Of a DNA stretch of 64,000 nucleotides, positions 21,260 through 32,001 are shown piece after piece. The notes beneath the pieces are model-generated. The model did no database searches. It was not told where the DNA came from and saw nothing but the letters and a program-made list of their open reading frames with translations. Both the position numbers and the translations under genes were made by a program. Source of the stretch: Peltaster fructicola. Taxonomy: Eukaryota; Ascomycota; Dothideomycetes. Numbering within the stretch: the stretch's first letter is position 1; every line of letters starts with the position of its first letter. The stretch lies in NCBI GenBank assembly GCA_001592805.2, contig CP051140.1:124001-188000 (forward strand), read 5' to 3'.

Positions 21260-23129
21260 ATGTCGTCAGCAAGCAAGTCTCATTTGACCTCGGTCGGCTA
21301 CGACCTGGTTGTGGCAACTACTCAGAAAGCATTGAACGCAACCATGCTTGAATACCTAGATAGCAGGGCGGAGAAAGCAGTGCCAACAACGAAGTACTGG
21401 GTATGGCGCAAGCAAGTGGACCCAACGACTCACAAGAAGCAAGAGGTCTTGACCGAGATATCACTCGATGAACTCCTGAAGCTTACAGTTCAAACCAACC
21501 CATTCGACATCACCGCTGATGCAGACCCCGACAGTGATGTCGGTTTGCAGAGATTGAGATTCGCACAATTCGCTCTTGCCATTGTAAGTCGTCTTCATGT
21601 ATCACATAGCTCTGACTAAGTCTTCTCAGACCATCACTCCAGGTCTGCCTGCAGGCATATTGCCGCAGAACATGCCAAATATCATCGAACTTGGCAATGA
21701 GTCCTCGTCAGTCAAGTACAATATGCTGTGCTCGGATCTTAGAGTGTGTTCGATGACATACACTGGAATGGACGTCTCTTGGAACTCTTTCTCACAGCCT
21801 CCAAAACAGGCATGGGCATTCTCCTGCTCCGTTGATCTTCGTATGACCGACAACACCTCTTCTGCCTTCTCCAAGCTACCTACGGAAGTTCAGAAAGAAA
21901 TCAAAGACGGCTTTCAAAATGAAGGTGCTTTCGGCGTGCAGCAGCTGTTGTTCGACCTCGACAACGCCGGTCTCGAGACAGTACCAACCGTGCAGATTCT
22001 GGGAGGGCAATCGGTCCTGGATCCTCAGGTCGTAGGTCTCATCAACGGAAGCTTTCTATCTGCCTACTTCAACGACATGCAGAAGAACGGCCAACCTCTC
22101 CTCCATGTAGCAGTCGTATCGAAGCAGCGAGAAGAGTCAGACTTTCGCGCAACAGACATGACAATGGAGGTCTGTCAGCTTCTCGACGATACGACACATA
22201 AACCTGTCGCCAATCCTACACTAGCTCAACAGAACCTGTCAACAATGAACTACTTGTGTATGACAAAGGGCAAACCAATGCCATCGGTACAACAACTTGG
22301 CTGGAACTGGATGTCTGAAGCAGAAAGCCGTCAATACGACGGTGTCATATCTTTCTCTCGCGATAGCTTTGCAACCATGCTCAAAGATCAACTGAGCAGT
22401 CAAATTCTTGAGAACTGCTTCATCGCGAAAGCGTATGTTTGGCTCAACGCCGGTTCGATCCCACAGTATGCTTGTGGGTTCAAATCTTTGGGAGGAGGCA
22501 ACCTGATCAACCCATCGGGTCGAGGCGAAATCACGGACTGGCTGAACCAGGCCTCTGGCACTCCGACCTTCAGTATGACAACTGCGCCTAACCCAATTGT
22601 CATGCAATGGACATGGAACCAAGATCCACCCAGCTATGACGATGCGCATCTACATGTAGCAGGTGGGATAGCTGTCGGGTCGCTCAAGCTGAAGCCATCT
22701 TACAGCTGCCAGGTGCAGCTTCAGGGTAACCAAGTTATCATCAGGCAACAAATCGTCATCGACATGGATATCATGAAAGAACAGGTGTCGGCATCAGGAC
22801 CTATTGTCGACCGAACACTGACACAGACCATGACCTTGAAGGCCGACAGCGGCGGCAAGCTCTCTGTGACGACTGACACACCGCCAGTCATTGATAATTC
22901 GAAAACACCAGGCAGCAACGGCTTCACGGACGCCTTCAACCATCTCTCGGATGAGATCTCCTACATTCAGCGTATTGCTCACCTGACTGAACAGAACTTC
23001 AAGCCGACTTCTGTCGGCGTTGTGCAGAAGTTTCAGTTTCCCGGAGGAAAGACATTCGCCTTCCGCGGCTTCCAGTTCTCAGATTACCAGGATCTGACGG
23101 CTGATATCACCTATGTTGACCCAATTTGA
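21260..23129 (+). CDS. Hypothetical 607-residue protein, possible P47/TULIP-like fold
   Basis: There are two exons, 21260-21583 and 21630-23129, with a 46-nt intron at 21584-21629 (donor GTAAGT, branch CTGACT, acceptor CAG). The result is 607 residues with no signal peptide or transmembrane helix. The N-terminus has a pattern (LTSVGYDLVVATTQKALN) that starts many members of a fungal family in which a GYD/GWD motif is followed by an amphipathic helix. A short region DELLKLT, NPFDI follows. A long beta-rich body holds QQLLFDLDNA, PLLHVAVV and the C-terminal FPGGKTFAFRGFQFSD. This order is reminiscent of the clostridial P47/OrfX proteins, which have a lipid-binding TULIP fold. That link is my inference and could be wrong. 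It is the divergent neighbour of the large propeller-like gene. Confidence 0.75.
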
Positions 23130-23609
23130 GGTGGAGATGTGCCCTGATGGCAGCATCGTTCCTCAGGAAGGGCACTGTTGATTGACGTCGACTTCGCCAC
23201 CGCTGTGGTGGCTTCTCACTCAGTACAACAGCGAATAGGCTTGTATAAAGTTGCATTGCTCTGTCTCGTATAGTCCATTGATGTGGTATGACTGGCTGTA
23301 TAAGTGGGCAAGATCAGTGATGCTTCCCAAGTGGACGATGCTCTCTATCGCTTTTGCTGCCAATTTCAGCGACGGACGCCAGTCTTGACTACTTGATGTC
23401 AACATCGCAGGAGATGCCATATCGAAAGCCTTAATCAATGTTGTTTGTGTGACTCGGCTTAGAAATGATTGGCGCACGGACTGCACGATCTCGATGGAAT
23501 AACAATCCAGTGTCGGGATCATTTCACCTCACCCCTTCGACAGCTTCGTAGGTCCATCATTGACACAACCTTCCAGGTCACGAGACGCTTCTCTCGAACG
23601 ATAGTCACC
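23130..23609. other. Intergenic stretch before the Rid-family gene
   Basis: No gene was seen. The open frame that extends upstream of 23610 has only a TTG start at 23469 and no conserved content, so it was not used. Confidence 0.4.
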
Positions 23610-24053
23610 ATGACAGTGCACTCCTTCAATCCTGATACCGTTCCTCCACCACCTCCAAGCTACAGACAAGTCGCAACGACCACGATACCAGCCAATGGCA
23701 AGCTCATCGCACTCGCTGGCCAGACAGGTCTCGACTTCGATGGCACAGTACCCAAGGGCATCGTAGCTCAATCGGCAGCCGCATATCAGCATGTGCTGGA
23801 CGCTTTGAAGGCTGCTGGTGCAACGCCAAAAGATATCCTACACGTGCGACATTACATTGTCAAGGACACTGGCGATGCTGAGGTCGATGCAATCGATGTT
23901 GTTGACAGAGGCTGGGCTGATGAGTGGATCAAGTTCATGGAGAAGCATGGTGAGGGACATCTGCCGCCTGATACCGTGCTTGGTGTTGCGAGCCTGGCCA
24001 AGAAACAGCTGCTGTATGAGGTGGAGTGCTGGGCAGTAGTGTCAGGCGTTTGA
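23610..24053 (+). CDS. Rid (YjgF/YER057c/UK114) superfamily protein, non-canonical
   Basis: The ORF encodes 147 residues starting at the ATG at 23610 in an ACC-ATG context. The Rid fold markers are GKLIALAGQTG near residue 30, the helix QSAAAYQHVLDALKAAGATPKDILHV, and the C-terminal strand EVECWAVV. RidA enzymes hydrolyse reactive 2-aminoacrylate and other imines, using an arginine (E. coli Arg105) in the segment before the last strand. Here the matching segment reads VASLAKK with no Arg, so deaminase activity is doubtful. This resembles the Rid4-7 type groups that lack that residue. A 30-residue insertion (RGWADEWIKFMEKHGEGH) precedes it. Cytosolic location is expected. A relic of a VOC-family gene lies just downstream on the other strand. 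Confidence 0.85.
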   Translation: MTVHSFNPDTVPPPPPSYRQVATTTIPANGKLIALAGQTGLDFDGTVPKGIVAQSAAAYQHVLDALKAAGATPKDILHVRHYIVKDTGDAEVDAIDVVDRGWADEWIKFMEKHGEGHLPPDTVLGVASLAKKQLLYEVECWAVVSGV

Positions 24054-24240
24054 TGACGACGAGAAGACAGCGAGACGGCTGTATGACATACAACCGAACC
24101 ACATTACCTGCGGATGCCGGTCTCGTCAATCCTGTCTGTGAGCTGTCGTGTGTCGGACGCAGATTCAAGTCAGAGCCGGTTTGCCAGACCGAGTACGTCT
24201 CCTGCTTGGTCAGAGAGGTATTGAATGTGTCGAGGCCTCA

Positions 24241-24686
24241 CTAAGATTGAGCAGGAGCTTCACTTGGTGCTCGGAGATACCACTCAGATTCTGGATCCTC
24301 CCAATCGTCGCTGGACTCAACAGTGTCAAACGTCGCTCCAATCTTGCCCAGCGCATCGAAGAAGACGAACTTGCACTCATCCTTTTTCCCAGGCCCACGC
24401 TCCTTGCATGGCGACATCAGATTCTCGCTCGAGCATCGACTGCTTCCTCTGCTACAGATCAACATTCTGCAAGTCCATAGCAACATGTTGGATGCTGTCT
24501 TGGCCGGCATAAATTTCAAAGCACTGCGACATGAGCGAGACATCTGCTGTCGGCTACATGATTTCGACCACGATGTCCTGCACAGGATGGGTGCAGAAGG
24601 CGAGCAGAATCTCGCAGTTGCCGTCCCTTCAGCCGGGATGCCTTTCCTTGACACTCTTGTCATCGAATCAGGACACCTGAGATGAT
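24241..24686 (-). pseudogene. Relic of a VOC (glyoxalase/bleomycin-resistance/dioxygenase) family gene
   Basis: Reading the minus strand, one frame gives a segment with CFEIYAGQDSIQHVAMDLQNVD, where SIQHVAMDL matches the metal-ligand His strand that opens a VOC module. The frame then meets a TAG. Another frame downstream gives CKFVFFDALGKIGATFDTVE followed by DWEDPESEWY, the usual closing strand and PEPE-WYP tail of fungal VOC proteins. At least two stops (after EIM and after NVDL) and one frame change separate these pieces, and no introns fit. The first VOC half is not seen. Intact family members are small metal-dependent lyases or dioxygenases. The homology is read by eye from short motifs, so confidence is moderate. 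Confidence 0.5.
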
Positions 24687-25434
24687 CCTAGCGAAAGGAT
24701 ATCAAGTCATCGATCGTCTCATAGAGGTCGTGGGTTATGTATCAGATCTCCATAGGCTTGCTAAGGCATGCCCCTGAGCCAGCGTCTTGCAATGCTAAGA
24801 TGATCGTGGTGGAAATGATGCGGAAACTTGCTGGCAAAGCAATATACAGCATTTAAGAGACTCTCTATGGCTATAATGAAGATGTAGTTATACGGTAGGA
24901 AGCCCTGGCGTCGTTCAGGACCGCTGTACGAAGCTCGTTTCTATCAATACAAGCAATGATGTTTGAATGAAGTTGTCTTGATATATCAGGAAACCAATAT
25001 AAGAGAGGTTCGACAGGCTTGACACCAAGGCAGAATGTAAGACACGACGAACTCTTGCAGTATGATTTCGTCAGTAGTTATCTGACGTTACAGCACGCAC
25101 TATCTAGTATGTTTTCTGTCGATGTTACAGCTATACTGCACTCGCAGCAATCCTCTGCTATGCTCGTCTTCGCCTGCGCCAGCACGCCCATCGTAGTGCA
25201 TCACTGTCCTGTACCGACTCCTTGACTTCGATTATTGCTTAGGCTTGATGTCGTGCTTGCCTGTGACAGACTTCGCTCGTCAAGATAGCCATGATGTTCA
25301 GTCTTGAATGTTGAGATCTGTATTCATTCGACTGGAAAGGACATCATTCGCTGCAGTCGCATTCGCTGATCTTACACCTGTAACGGAAGGCTATGCCAGC
25401 TCGTGCGCCAATCGTCGTCGGGAGTGTGTTCAGG
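24687..25434. other. Intergenic stretch, no gene supported
   Basis: Only short ORFs without protein-like character were found on either strand. Confidence 0.4.
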
Positions 25435-27225
25435 TCATATCTCCTGATATAGCGTCAGCAGAGGCACTCTCAACTCTAGTCCCAGACACCAATGTAAGGC
25501 ATGCTTGCGACGAGACTTCTGGATGGGATGAACTGTAACGCCTCGGCTTGAGTCTTCCACGATGATCCACGACCTCGCTAGGACAGGGCATATTGAATGC
25601 AGCCTCAGGATCGAAATTTCGGGCCCTGAAGAGCCTCGCTGCCTTGTCCGTCCCTCGCATGCAAGAGTGAGGCCTAAGAGTCGTAAGCGATAGATCTGCG
25701 AGTGGTGTTGCTTCGAATCCGTTATAACGGCGAAGATCGCCCTGGCTAGGCTCTCGTCCATCGCAGCATTGACCAGGGCATTGCGAATCTGACCTCTGGA
25801 ACCACCTCCGAAGTGATCAGAGATGTACTCGTTGTCTGAAGCGTTTGTTGCGTCTTTGTGCCCGTCTGTATCGTCTTCGATGGCGCGATTGTTCTGTGGA
25901 TGTCCTACGGGCCAGTACGAAGCGACATTGAGCTCCAAAGCAAGGTAGGTTAAATATCTCAGTCTACCTATCATGCGATACAGCTTGACTTCTGCGTCAT
26001 CCCCCTGCGAGCGCCACATCGTCAACTGAAGGCTGCACAGGACAGGGCACGCTCGAGTAATGCTATCCATGTCTTCGTAGTTCATGGTCAGCCGGTCCGC
26101 CAGTATGTCGCACCATCCACACAGAGCCAGTGATTGCAACGTCTGTCCACAGCTGCTCAGCATTGCGATTGAGCCAGCTGTTGGTGAGATATGCTTTAGA
26201 TCCAGATTCAGCAATGCCGGAATGCGTGACAGAAGCCTATGCAGTGATTGGGGACTTCGTGCATTCCCGGAAATACAAGTCAAGGTATGTAAGTGCGGCA
26301 TCGTTTGCTGAGCGGCGACAAGGTCGAAGATATTGTCGCTGGTTGCTTCATCATCGTATAAGTGTAGTTCTTGGAGTCGAGAGAATTCGATCTGATGCAT
26401 CCAAGCTTGGTAATTGACGCTGGCGTCCTCATCCAGGAACGTCGTATGCAAGGACGTCAGTAATCATTTGTGTCCGGCTCTCGCTTCTAAACCGATGACA
26501 GGCTGTTTGGGAGGTGGTTGCAAGCCCGGAGGAAGCTCAGTCGGTTGCACTGTGACATCGTAGCGTACCTCCCGTAGACATGGAGATGCTCCTCGAAGCA
26601 TAAGATCTAATACCTCTTCGTGATAGTCATTGCTTTTTGGTCCGGACTGGTCGTCTTTCTGTATCGGCCAGCTGATACTGTGAAGGTACTTTGAGGTGAG
26701 TAGTGCGATGTCATCCGGGTGTACTGCATGACAGTCGGGAGCTCGCAACACAAACGCCCGTACATGCAGTCGAATGTGGGAAGGATGCCTCGCTAACATC
26801 CGAGGGAACTTGATAGGCATTGAGTTTGGTGGCTCGATGACGAGATCTCCGAGATTATGTAGCTGCTCGACGAACGAAAATAGATTAGCCCACTTGGCAT
26901 TGGTGTTCAGTTTGTTCCCTGAGTTGGTGGAACGAAAGACGACGGTGACATGTTGCACTTTGTCCATGCACTTCATCTGGCGTAGTCTACTGAGCCAGAC
27001 ATATGGCTTTCTAGTAAGCGAGATCTCCTTGAAGAGAGCTCCAAGTGCTATCTGTCGATAGAGATGGTTGACGCACGAGAAGCGTCGAAGACTATGCCAG
27101 TCACTATCTCGCAATATCTCCACTATGCATCGCGGCAATTCGATGGGCAAACAATCGAGTTGCGGTTGCTGCTGCTGTAAAGCGAGTGCGTGGACAGCCG
27201 AGCTCGATGTGCATCTCAATGCCAT
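25435..27225 (-). pseudogene. F-box/LRR protein gene with an in-frame stop
   Basis: The first ATG is at 27225. The frame encodes an F-box near residue 30 (LDCLPIELPRCIVEIL, then RRFSCVNHLYRQIA) and leucine-rich segments. It meets TGA at 26464-26466 after residue 253. The very same frame then continues for about 340 codons with clear LRR character (LTSLHTTFLDED, SRLQELHLYDDE, LHTLTCIS, LLNLDLKHIS, LQSLALCGW) to a stop at 25435. The intact product would have been about 595 residues. A good branch-like TACTGAC sits just after the TGA, but the only frame-keeping donors (GTCATC, GTTTAG) are poor. A single nonsense mutation (CGA to TGA would suffice) therefore seems likelier than an intron. F-box/LRR proteins are substrate adaptors of SCF ubiquitin ligases. 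Confidence 0.7.
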
Positions 27226-28778
27226 GCGTGTTGTGTCGGTAGTGTTGGCGCACAGCGTTGTGTCGAACACTGCAATGTCGTGCCCGTTCGTGAGGGCTAT
27301 TGACGAAGGTCGATGATCTCCCTCACCGTGGAATGTCGAGAATGTGACTTCAAAAGCGGCCAAAAGATGGGCAGTATCGATGTGATGGTGATGGGTAGTA
27401 ATTGTGTGTGAACTGCCTACAGCTTCGAGCACTGTTCGGCAGGCACGCACCTTACATCACAGCCAATCACAGTGGTTCGTCCCAAAAAGGTATTCGCTTA
27501 TAGCTTGGTTATAGGCAGGCTTCTATGCCATCTTTGAGGACATGAACCTGATGTTACTTCTTGATAGAACTCACATTTTGCTTACACCTCTCACAACGTC
27601 CGACATGCGCCATGCGCCTCTTCCCTCCTCGCCGATAATGAGACTGTGCGCTTCTCTTGTCTGTCATCCATTCGAGAGCAAACTCTTCCGAGACGACCTA
27701 CTGGCACCTTGTCTCCGACCGCAGAAGCAGTAGTACACCGCCAGAACGATCGTCAAAATGAAGGCTGCCGACCTTGTAGCCAGAGGATCAAGTTCTACAA
27801 TCTGGTTGTTTGGAGCATCATTCGAATGGACTGTCTGTAGGTCAACGATGTGTCCAGCCGCGAACGCCGCAGGGCGTATCTGACTTGCTTAGGATGATAA
27901 AGATGCCAAAAGCACAGCGAGGAGGCCAGTCAACAGGCATATCCTTCGCCAGCCAGCCGTGAGACCATCCGTACCAGCATGTTGAATTGCCCACGAGAGT
28001 CACCAAAGATCGGGACAAAGCCATTGCCCCTGAACCTTTACGAGGACCTAGTGAGCGCACAAGCTTCGTGCAATCAACTTGACACCAATCTGATTAGCCA
28101 TAGGGGAAGGTCGTGGAGGATAGACTGTTAAGTTAGCAGAGACAGTGAAGCTCACTTGACCGCGTTCAAGAATGTCGAAGCTGATGTTTCTCTGATGCCT
28201 TGACGCTCCGAGTTCGACAAGAGGTTCTGTGAGTGCTATCTTGGTGATAGTCTGGCACAGACTAAGCTGTTGATAGCAGCAGAAGAGCCAGTTATGGATC
28301 TGAATCGGCTCCGAAAATGGGCAGGATTGTGACTGAGGAGTGAGATGGAGGGCGCAGCATATGCTTCGACGTTGATGCTGAGACAGGCTTGGAGTGGGTA
28401 GCTGGAATTACCGAGTGAGATCATCATACAATCAGATTCCTGAGCTCTGATCATGGCTGTCTCAGCGGCTCCTGCTCGATGACTCCACAGGCTGCCGATG
28501 GTATTCGTACACGCCAACCGTTGGATAAGCTGCTTACACTGATCTGCGAACACCAGATTCAATCAATCGACGATATAGGGTGTGTCCAGCGACATTACGC
28601 ACATCTCGAGAGCAGTCCAAAAGGCGAGGTGAAATACAAGGACAGGACAATCACATGCAGCGGAATGACTTCCGCATGATCATACGCACGGTCCAATTTC
28701 AGTTCCCTGACCTCGAAAAAAAGTGAAGTACATGCAAACACTTATCTCTTCGCGACGTACCCTTCCCTCACCGACACA
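27226..28778. other. Intergenic stretch, no gene supported
   Basis: About 1.55 kb without a convincing gene. A small minus-strand ORF at 27842-28060 has five cysteines but no supporting start or splice structure. Confidence 0.4.
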
Positions 28779-29840
28779 ATGGCTGGCGACACGCAATCAC
28801 AGCCTCTCCCTACCAGTGTATGGCCAAGCAAAGTCATTCCACCACCACCGACAGTCTTTGCGATCACTCAGATCCTAGGCTTCTTCGAGGATCTTGGGTA
28901 TGACAAGACTGTGAAAGCGCTCAGGAAAGAGGCCACTGGCAAGGGTTTGCAGCTGGACTCTGCTGAAGTCAAAGCACTCCAAGGACCATTTAAGAAAAGT
29001 CTGGGAGAACTCTATGCCGATGCTCTTTTGCAGGAGGAGGACGACGAGGAGTCTTCTGATGAGAGCGACAGTGGTGAAGAGGAGGGATCGAATGATGACA
29101 GCGAGAGCAGCGAGGAAGAGAGCTCAGATTCCAGCTCAGAGAGTGAGGCTGAGGAGGGCACAACTGCTATGGCGCAAGTCGCTGCATTGAAGCGAAAGCG
29201 CGACGACAGCTCTGACTCGTCCAGCAGCGAGTCTGAGTCCGACTCGGACAGTGATGACGACGAAGCGCCACCTGCGAAGAAGAACAAGACTATCTCGGGC
29301 GCAGAAGACACCTCTGAGGACAGCAGCGACGACGAGGCCACATCCGTTAGCAGCAGTGAAGTGAGTAGTGACAGCGAATCCTCCAGTGAAAGCGAGAGTG
29401 ATAGCGATTCCTCAAGCGACGGCGAGGAAGTCTCAACAGCGCCTGTGGTCGTCAAGAAGTCTGGAACAACCAAGTCGAAGGTCTCAGACGATGACTCCGA
29501 AGCATCTTCCGCCACACTCGTAGCAGAGCCAGCCAAGGCAGACGACAACGGCGGCATGCATCCAGCTCGTGCTAGCCGCATGACTCCAGGAATCAACACA
29601 CCACTTGACAAGTCGAAGAAGAACAACGTGCCATTCTCCCGTATACCAAAGGACACCTTCGTCGATCCACGATTCGCTAGTAACGCATATGTCTTCTATG
29701 ACTACGCCGATCGAGCACACCAGGACCTTATTGTGACCAAGGGTAAAGGCTTTACCAAGGAGAAAAACAAGAAGAAGCGTGGATCATACAGAGGCGGCAT
29801 GATTGATACCACTCCCAAGGGTATCAAGTTCGATGACTGA
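28779..29840 (+). CDS. SRP40: SRP40/Nopp140-like nucleolar phosphoprotein
   Basis: The single exon encodes 353 residues from a true ATG. An N-terminal LisH-like helix pair (ITQILGFFEDLGYDKTVKALRKEA, residues 28-52) is followed by long acidic serine tracts (residues 85-240, SSDE/SESD repeats, ideal casein kinase II sites) broken by short basic patches such as KRKRDD and PAKKNK. The C-terminal SRP40 domain (residues 285-350) contains PFSRIPKD, VDPRF, a YDYADRAHQDL segment, then KGFTKEKNKKKR and YRGGMID. Family members shuttle between nucleolus and cytoplasm and chaperone small nucleolar RNPs. The length is close to yeast Srp40 (406 residues) and much shorter than animal NOPP140. A pyrimidine-rich leader ending ACACA precedes the ATG. 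The antisense Ser/Leu-rich ORF over the repeats is a shadow. Confidence 0.9.
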   Translation: MAGDTQSQPLPTSVWPSKVIPPPPTVFAITQILGFFEDLGYDKTVKALRKEATGKGLQLDSAEVKALQGPFKKSLGELYADALLQEEDDEESSDESDSGEEEGSNDDSESSEEESSDSSSESEAEEGTTAMAQVAALKRKRDDSSDSSSSESESDSDSDDDEAPPAKKNKTISGAEDTSEDSSDDEATSVSSSEVSSDSESSSESESDSDSSSDGEEVSTAPVVVKKSGTTKSKVSDDDSEASSATLVAEPAKADDNGGMHPARASRMTPGINTPLDKSKKNNVPFSRIPKDTFVDPRFASNAYVFYDYADRAHQDLIVTKGKGFTKEKNKKKRGSYRGGMIDTTPKGIKFDD

Positions 29841-30026
29841 AGAGATGCTGAGGTAAGGGCTTGCCCATGCATGATAGCCAGCATCCCATCGGACGGATCA
29901 TGAACTGGAATAGAAGGGCATCAATTAAGCGTGTAGCATAATGTAAGAGTATACAAGCACGCAAAACATCACCTTGACGAATCATGCCAAGCTTCCAGTT
30001 GTCGTTCACTTCGTGCCATCCGCTTT

Positions 30027-31338
30027 TCATGCGTTTGAGTTTGTTCCCTGCTGAGCTGCCCCTATCTGCGCGACAGTCTCTCGAGCCTGGGCTAGCAGTT
30101 GGTGGATACGGTCTAAGTTGAGATTTGTCCTTGGAGATACGGATACAGAGCTTCTTGTTGGTGTGCCAGCAACATCGTTGGCAGCTGGAATCTCCCCTGT
30201 AGAAGCAAAGTTGGGATGCGTACGCCACCACTGGTTGGTGATTCCAGCAGCCGGGCTGTTGGCTATCGGATTTGTGCTCTGCGGCAGTGAACCATCAGTG
30301 CTGATTCTGTTGATATAAGGAGTACGAAGAGTGGGATCTTCAGAGCGTAGATCTGGAGCGATGAAGTCGAGCGGGAGAGTAAAGGGCGAAAGCTGAATCA
30401 GTGGAGCAGGCATATCGCGTGGTGGCAGTGATGCCACTTCACGTGTTATGCGACGAAGCTCCTCCAGAACGGTAGGGTATTGTTCGGTTTCGAGAATAAG
30501 TGCAACGATGGCTCGTCCATCTTGCCTGGCACGAGCTCTACGCTCTCCCAACAGCCTAGCAAGAAGCAGCACTGCAGGTGTGACGGCCTGAGCCTCCACC
30601 GATCGTCCAGACATTATGTTTCTGGAAATTGCCAGAGCAACGTTATAGTGCATCGAACGCTTCTCGTCGTTCGTTGCTGGCTCCTTTGCATCTCTGTTAA
30701 GTGCGATCACTACAGCCAGGAGCCTCGCATAGACATCAGGAGAAGATGGTGGCGAAACGCACAAAGAATGAGATAGATCCCTAGGCACCTCAAGAATCTT
30801 CCTTTGCAGGTACAGCGGCACCATGATGGTTTGTTGCTGTGTTGTTCCCAGCTTTCGGTCGGGTGATCCCAGAGCAGCTCTTGGTATAGCATCTCGTCCT
30901 TGTCGCTTCTTCATCTCCATCAACCTCAGTATATACGATTCGAAGACTTCATGGACAAGTTCGCCAAGAAGGTTCCGTACATCATCGTCATACCACAAGA
31001 TAGAGGTGTCTACCAACTTCTTGTCGCTTTGCTTATCTTCTGGCGCTCGACTGGCTGATTCCGAGGTCTCAGATCCTTCGGGACGGTGCATCTGCATACG
31101 TGGTCCTGGCACTTCGGCCAGAGCCTTTCGTGTCTCTGCTCGAATTTGTCTCATGACCGCTCGCTGCGTATCTGGTGATAGTGCGCCAGGGATTTGTCTG
31201 GCTGACGGCTGCTGTTGATTCATCGATGCCGGAGAGTTCTGTGTTGTTAACGATCGGTGTTGAGTAGGCGGCGAAGGAGGAAGCTGACTAGCTGATGGCT
31301 GCTGTTGTATCGGCGGTACACCAGGATTCTGGCCAGCT

Positions 31339-31371
<33 letters not shown>

Positions 31372-31688
31372 GTCGGCGGCACACCAGAACTCTGGCTACC
31401 TTGCTGCTGCTGAGTCGGCTGCGCGGGAGGGTTCTGATTGCCTTGCTGCTGCTGAGTTGGCGGAACACCAGGATTCTGAGCACCTTGCTGCTGCTGCTGA
31501 CCTGATATTCCACTATATGTGGTAGTTCTGGCAGGCCTTTGCTTCCTGCGGCCTCGCAACAGCCTTTCGGGATCATCTTGAGCTTGCTGTAGAGCTTGGC
31601 TGTTCCCTGCTGCTCGTACGTCCGCCCTGGTAACTCGCTTTGCAGCAGAAGTGGCTGCATCACTCCCGACTTTGCGCTTTCGTGCCAT
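30027..31688 (-). CDS. Glutamine-rich hypothetical protein
   Basis: The ORF encodes 553 residues from the ATG at 31688. The N-terminus is basic (MARKRKVG, AAKRVTRADVR, GRRKQRP), fitting nuclear import. Residues about 50-165 are a Q/P/N-rich low-complexity tract. It holds four or so imperfect repeats of the type QNPGVPPTQQQQG and one run of 11 glutamines. From residue about 170 onward the protein looks folded and helical (MRQIRAETRKALAEV, LLGELVHEVFESYIL, VYARLLAVVIALNRD, LLLARLLGERRARARQ). A long disordered Ser/Thr/Pro end closes with a short helix (DRIHQLLAQARETVAQI). I do not recognise the folded part. A transcription or chromatin co-factor role is suggested by composition only. It lies tail-to-tail with SRP40, about 190 bases apart. 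Confidence 0.75.
31338..31370 (-). repeat. CAG/CAA trinucleotide run coding 11 glutamines
   Basis: On the coding strand the run is CAA, nine CAG codons, then CAA. The pure CAG core is 27 bases and could vary in length between strains. Neighbouring shorter CAG runs at about 31400-31500 belong to the same imperfect Q-rich repeat tract. Confidence 0.9.
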
Positions 31689-32001
31689 GATAGCTGCTGA
31701 GACAGTACCAGAATACGTCGGACAATGTGCTCGCAATTGGTTGGATTTGCTAGTTTGCGTGATTGTTGTTGAAGATGTCTCACTAGGCGAAGAGGTCGAC
31801 GGCGGTTATTGTAGGTGTACATCGGCGCATTGTGCAAGCCGTTTGCGTGTGGTCAATGATGCTATCTTGTCACGCATTGTTGCAGTATTGCATTCCAGCA
31901 ATGAAGATGGCGTGCTTTCTTTGTTTGATGCATGAAGCCTGTCATTCTGTATACGCAGCGTGCTGCTCGCAAAGATCGTCTCGCCGCGCAGATGCTGTCA
32001 A

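Noticed and set aside
27842-28060. Small minus-strand ORF with five cysteines and a hydrophobic start
   Set aside because: The first ATG gives a weak signal sequence, no splice structure supports it, and the composition is not clearly protein-like.
29012-29656. Long minus-strand ORF of 214 codons, very rich in Ser and Leu
   Set aside because: It is the antisense shadow of the acidic serine repeats of SRP40, and its composition follows from the GAC/AGC codons on the other strand.
31247-31837. Minus-strand ORF rich in Ser, Lys and Arg, and plus-strand Leu/Ala-rich ORFs over the same bases
   Set aside because: They are out-of-frame or antisense readings of the CAG repeat tract of the Q-rich protein gene.
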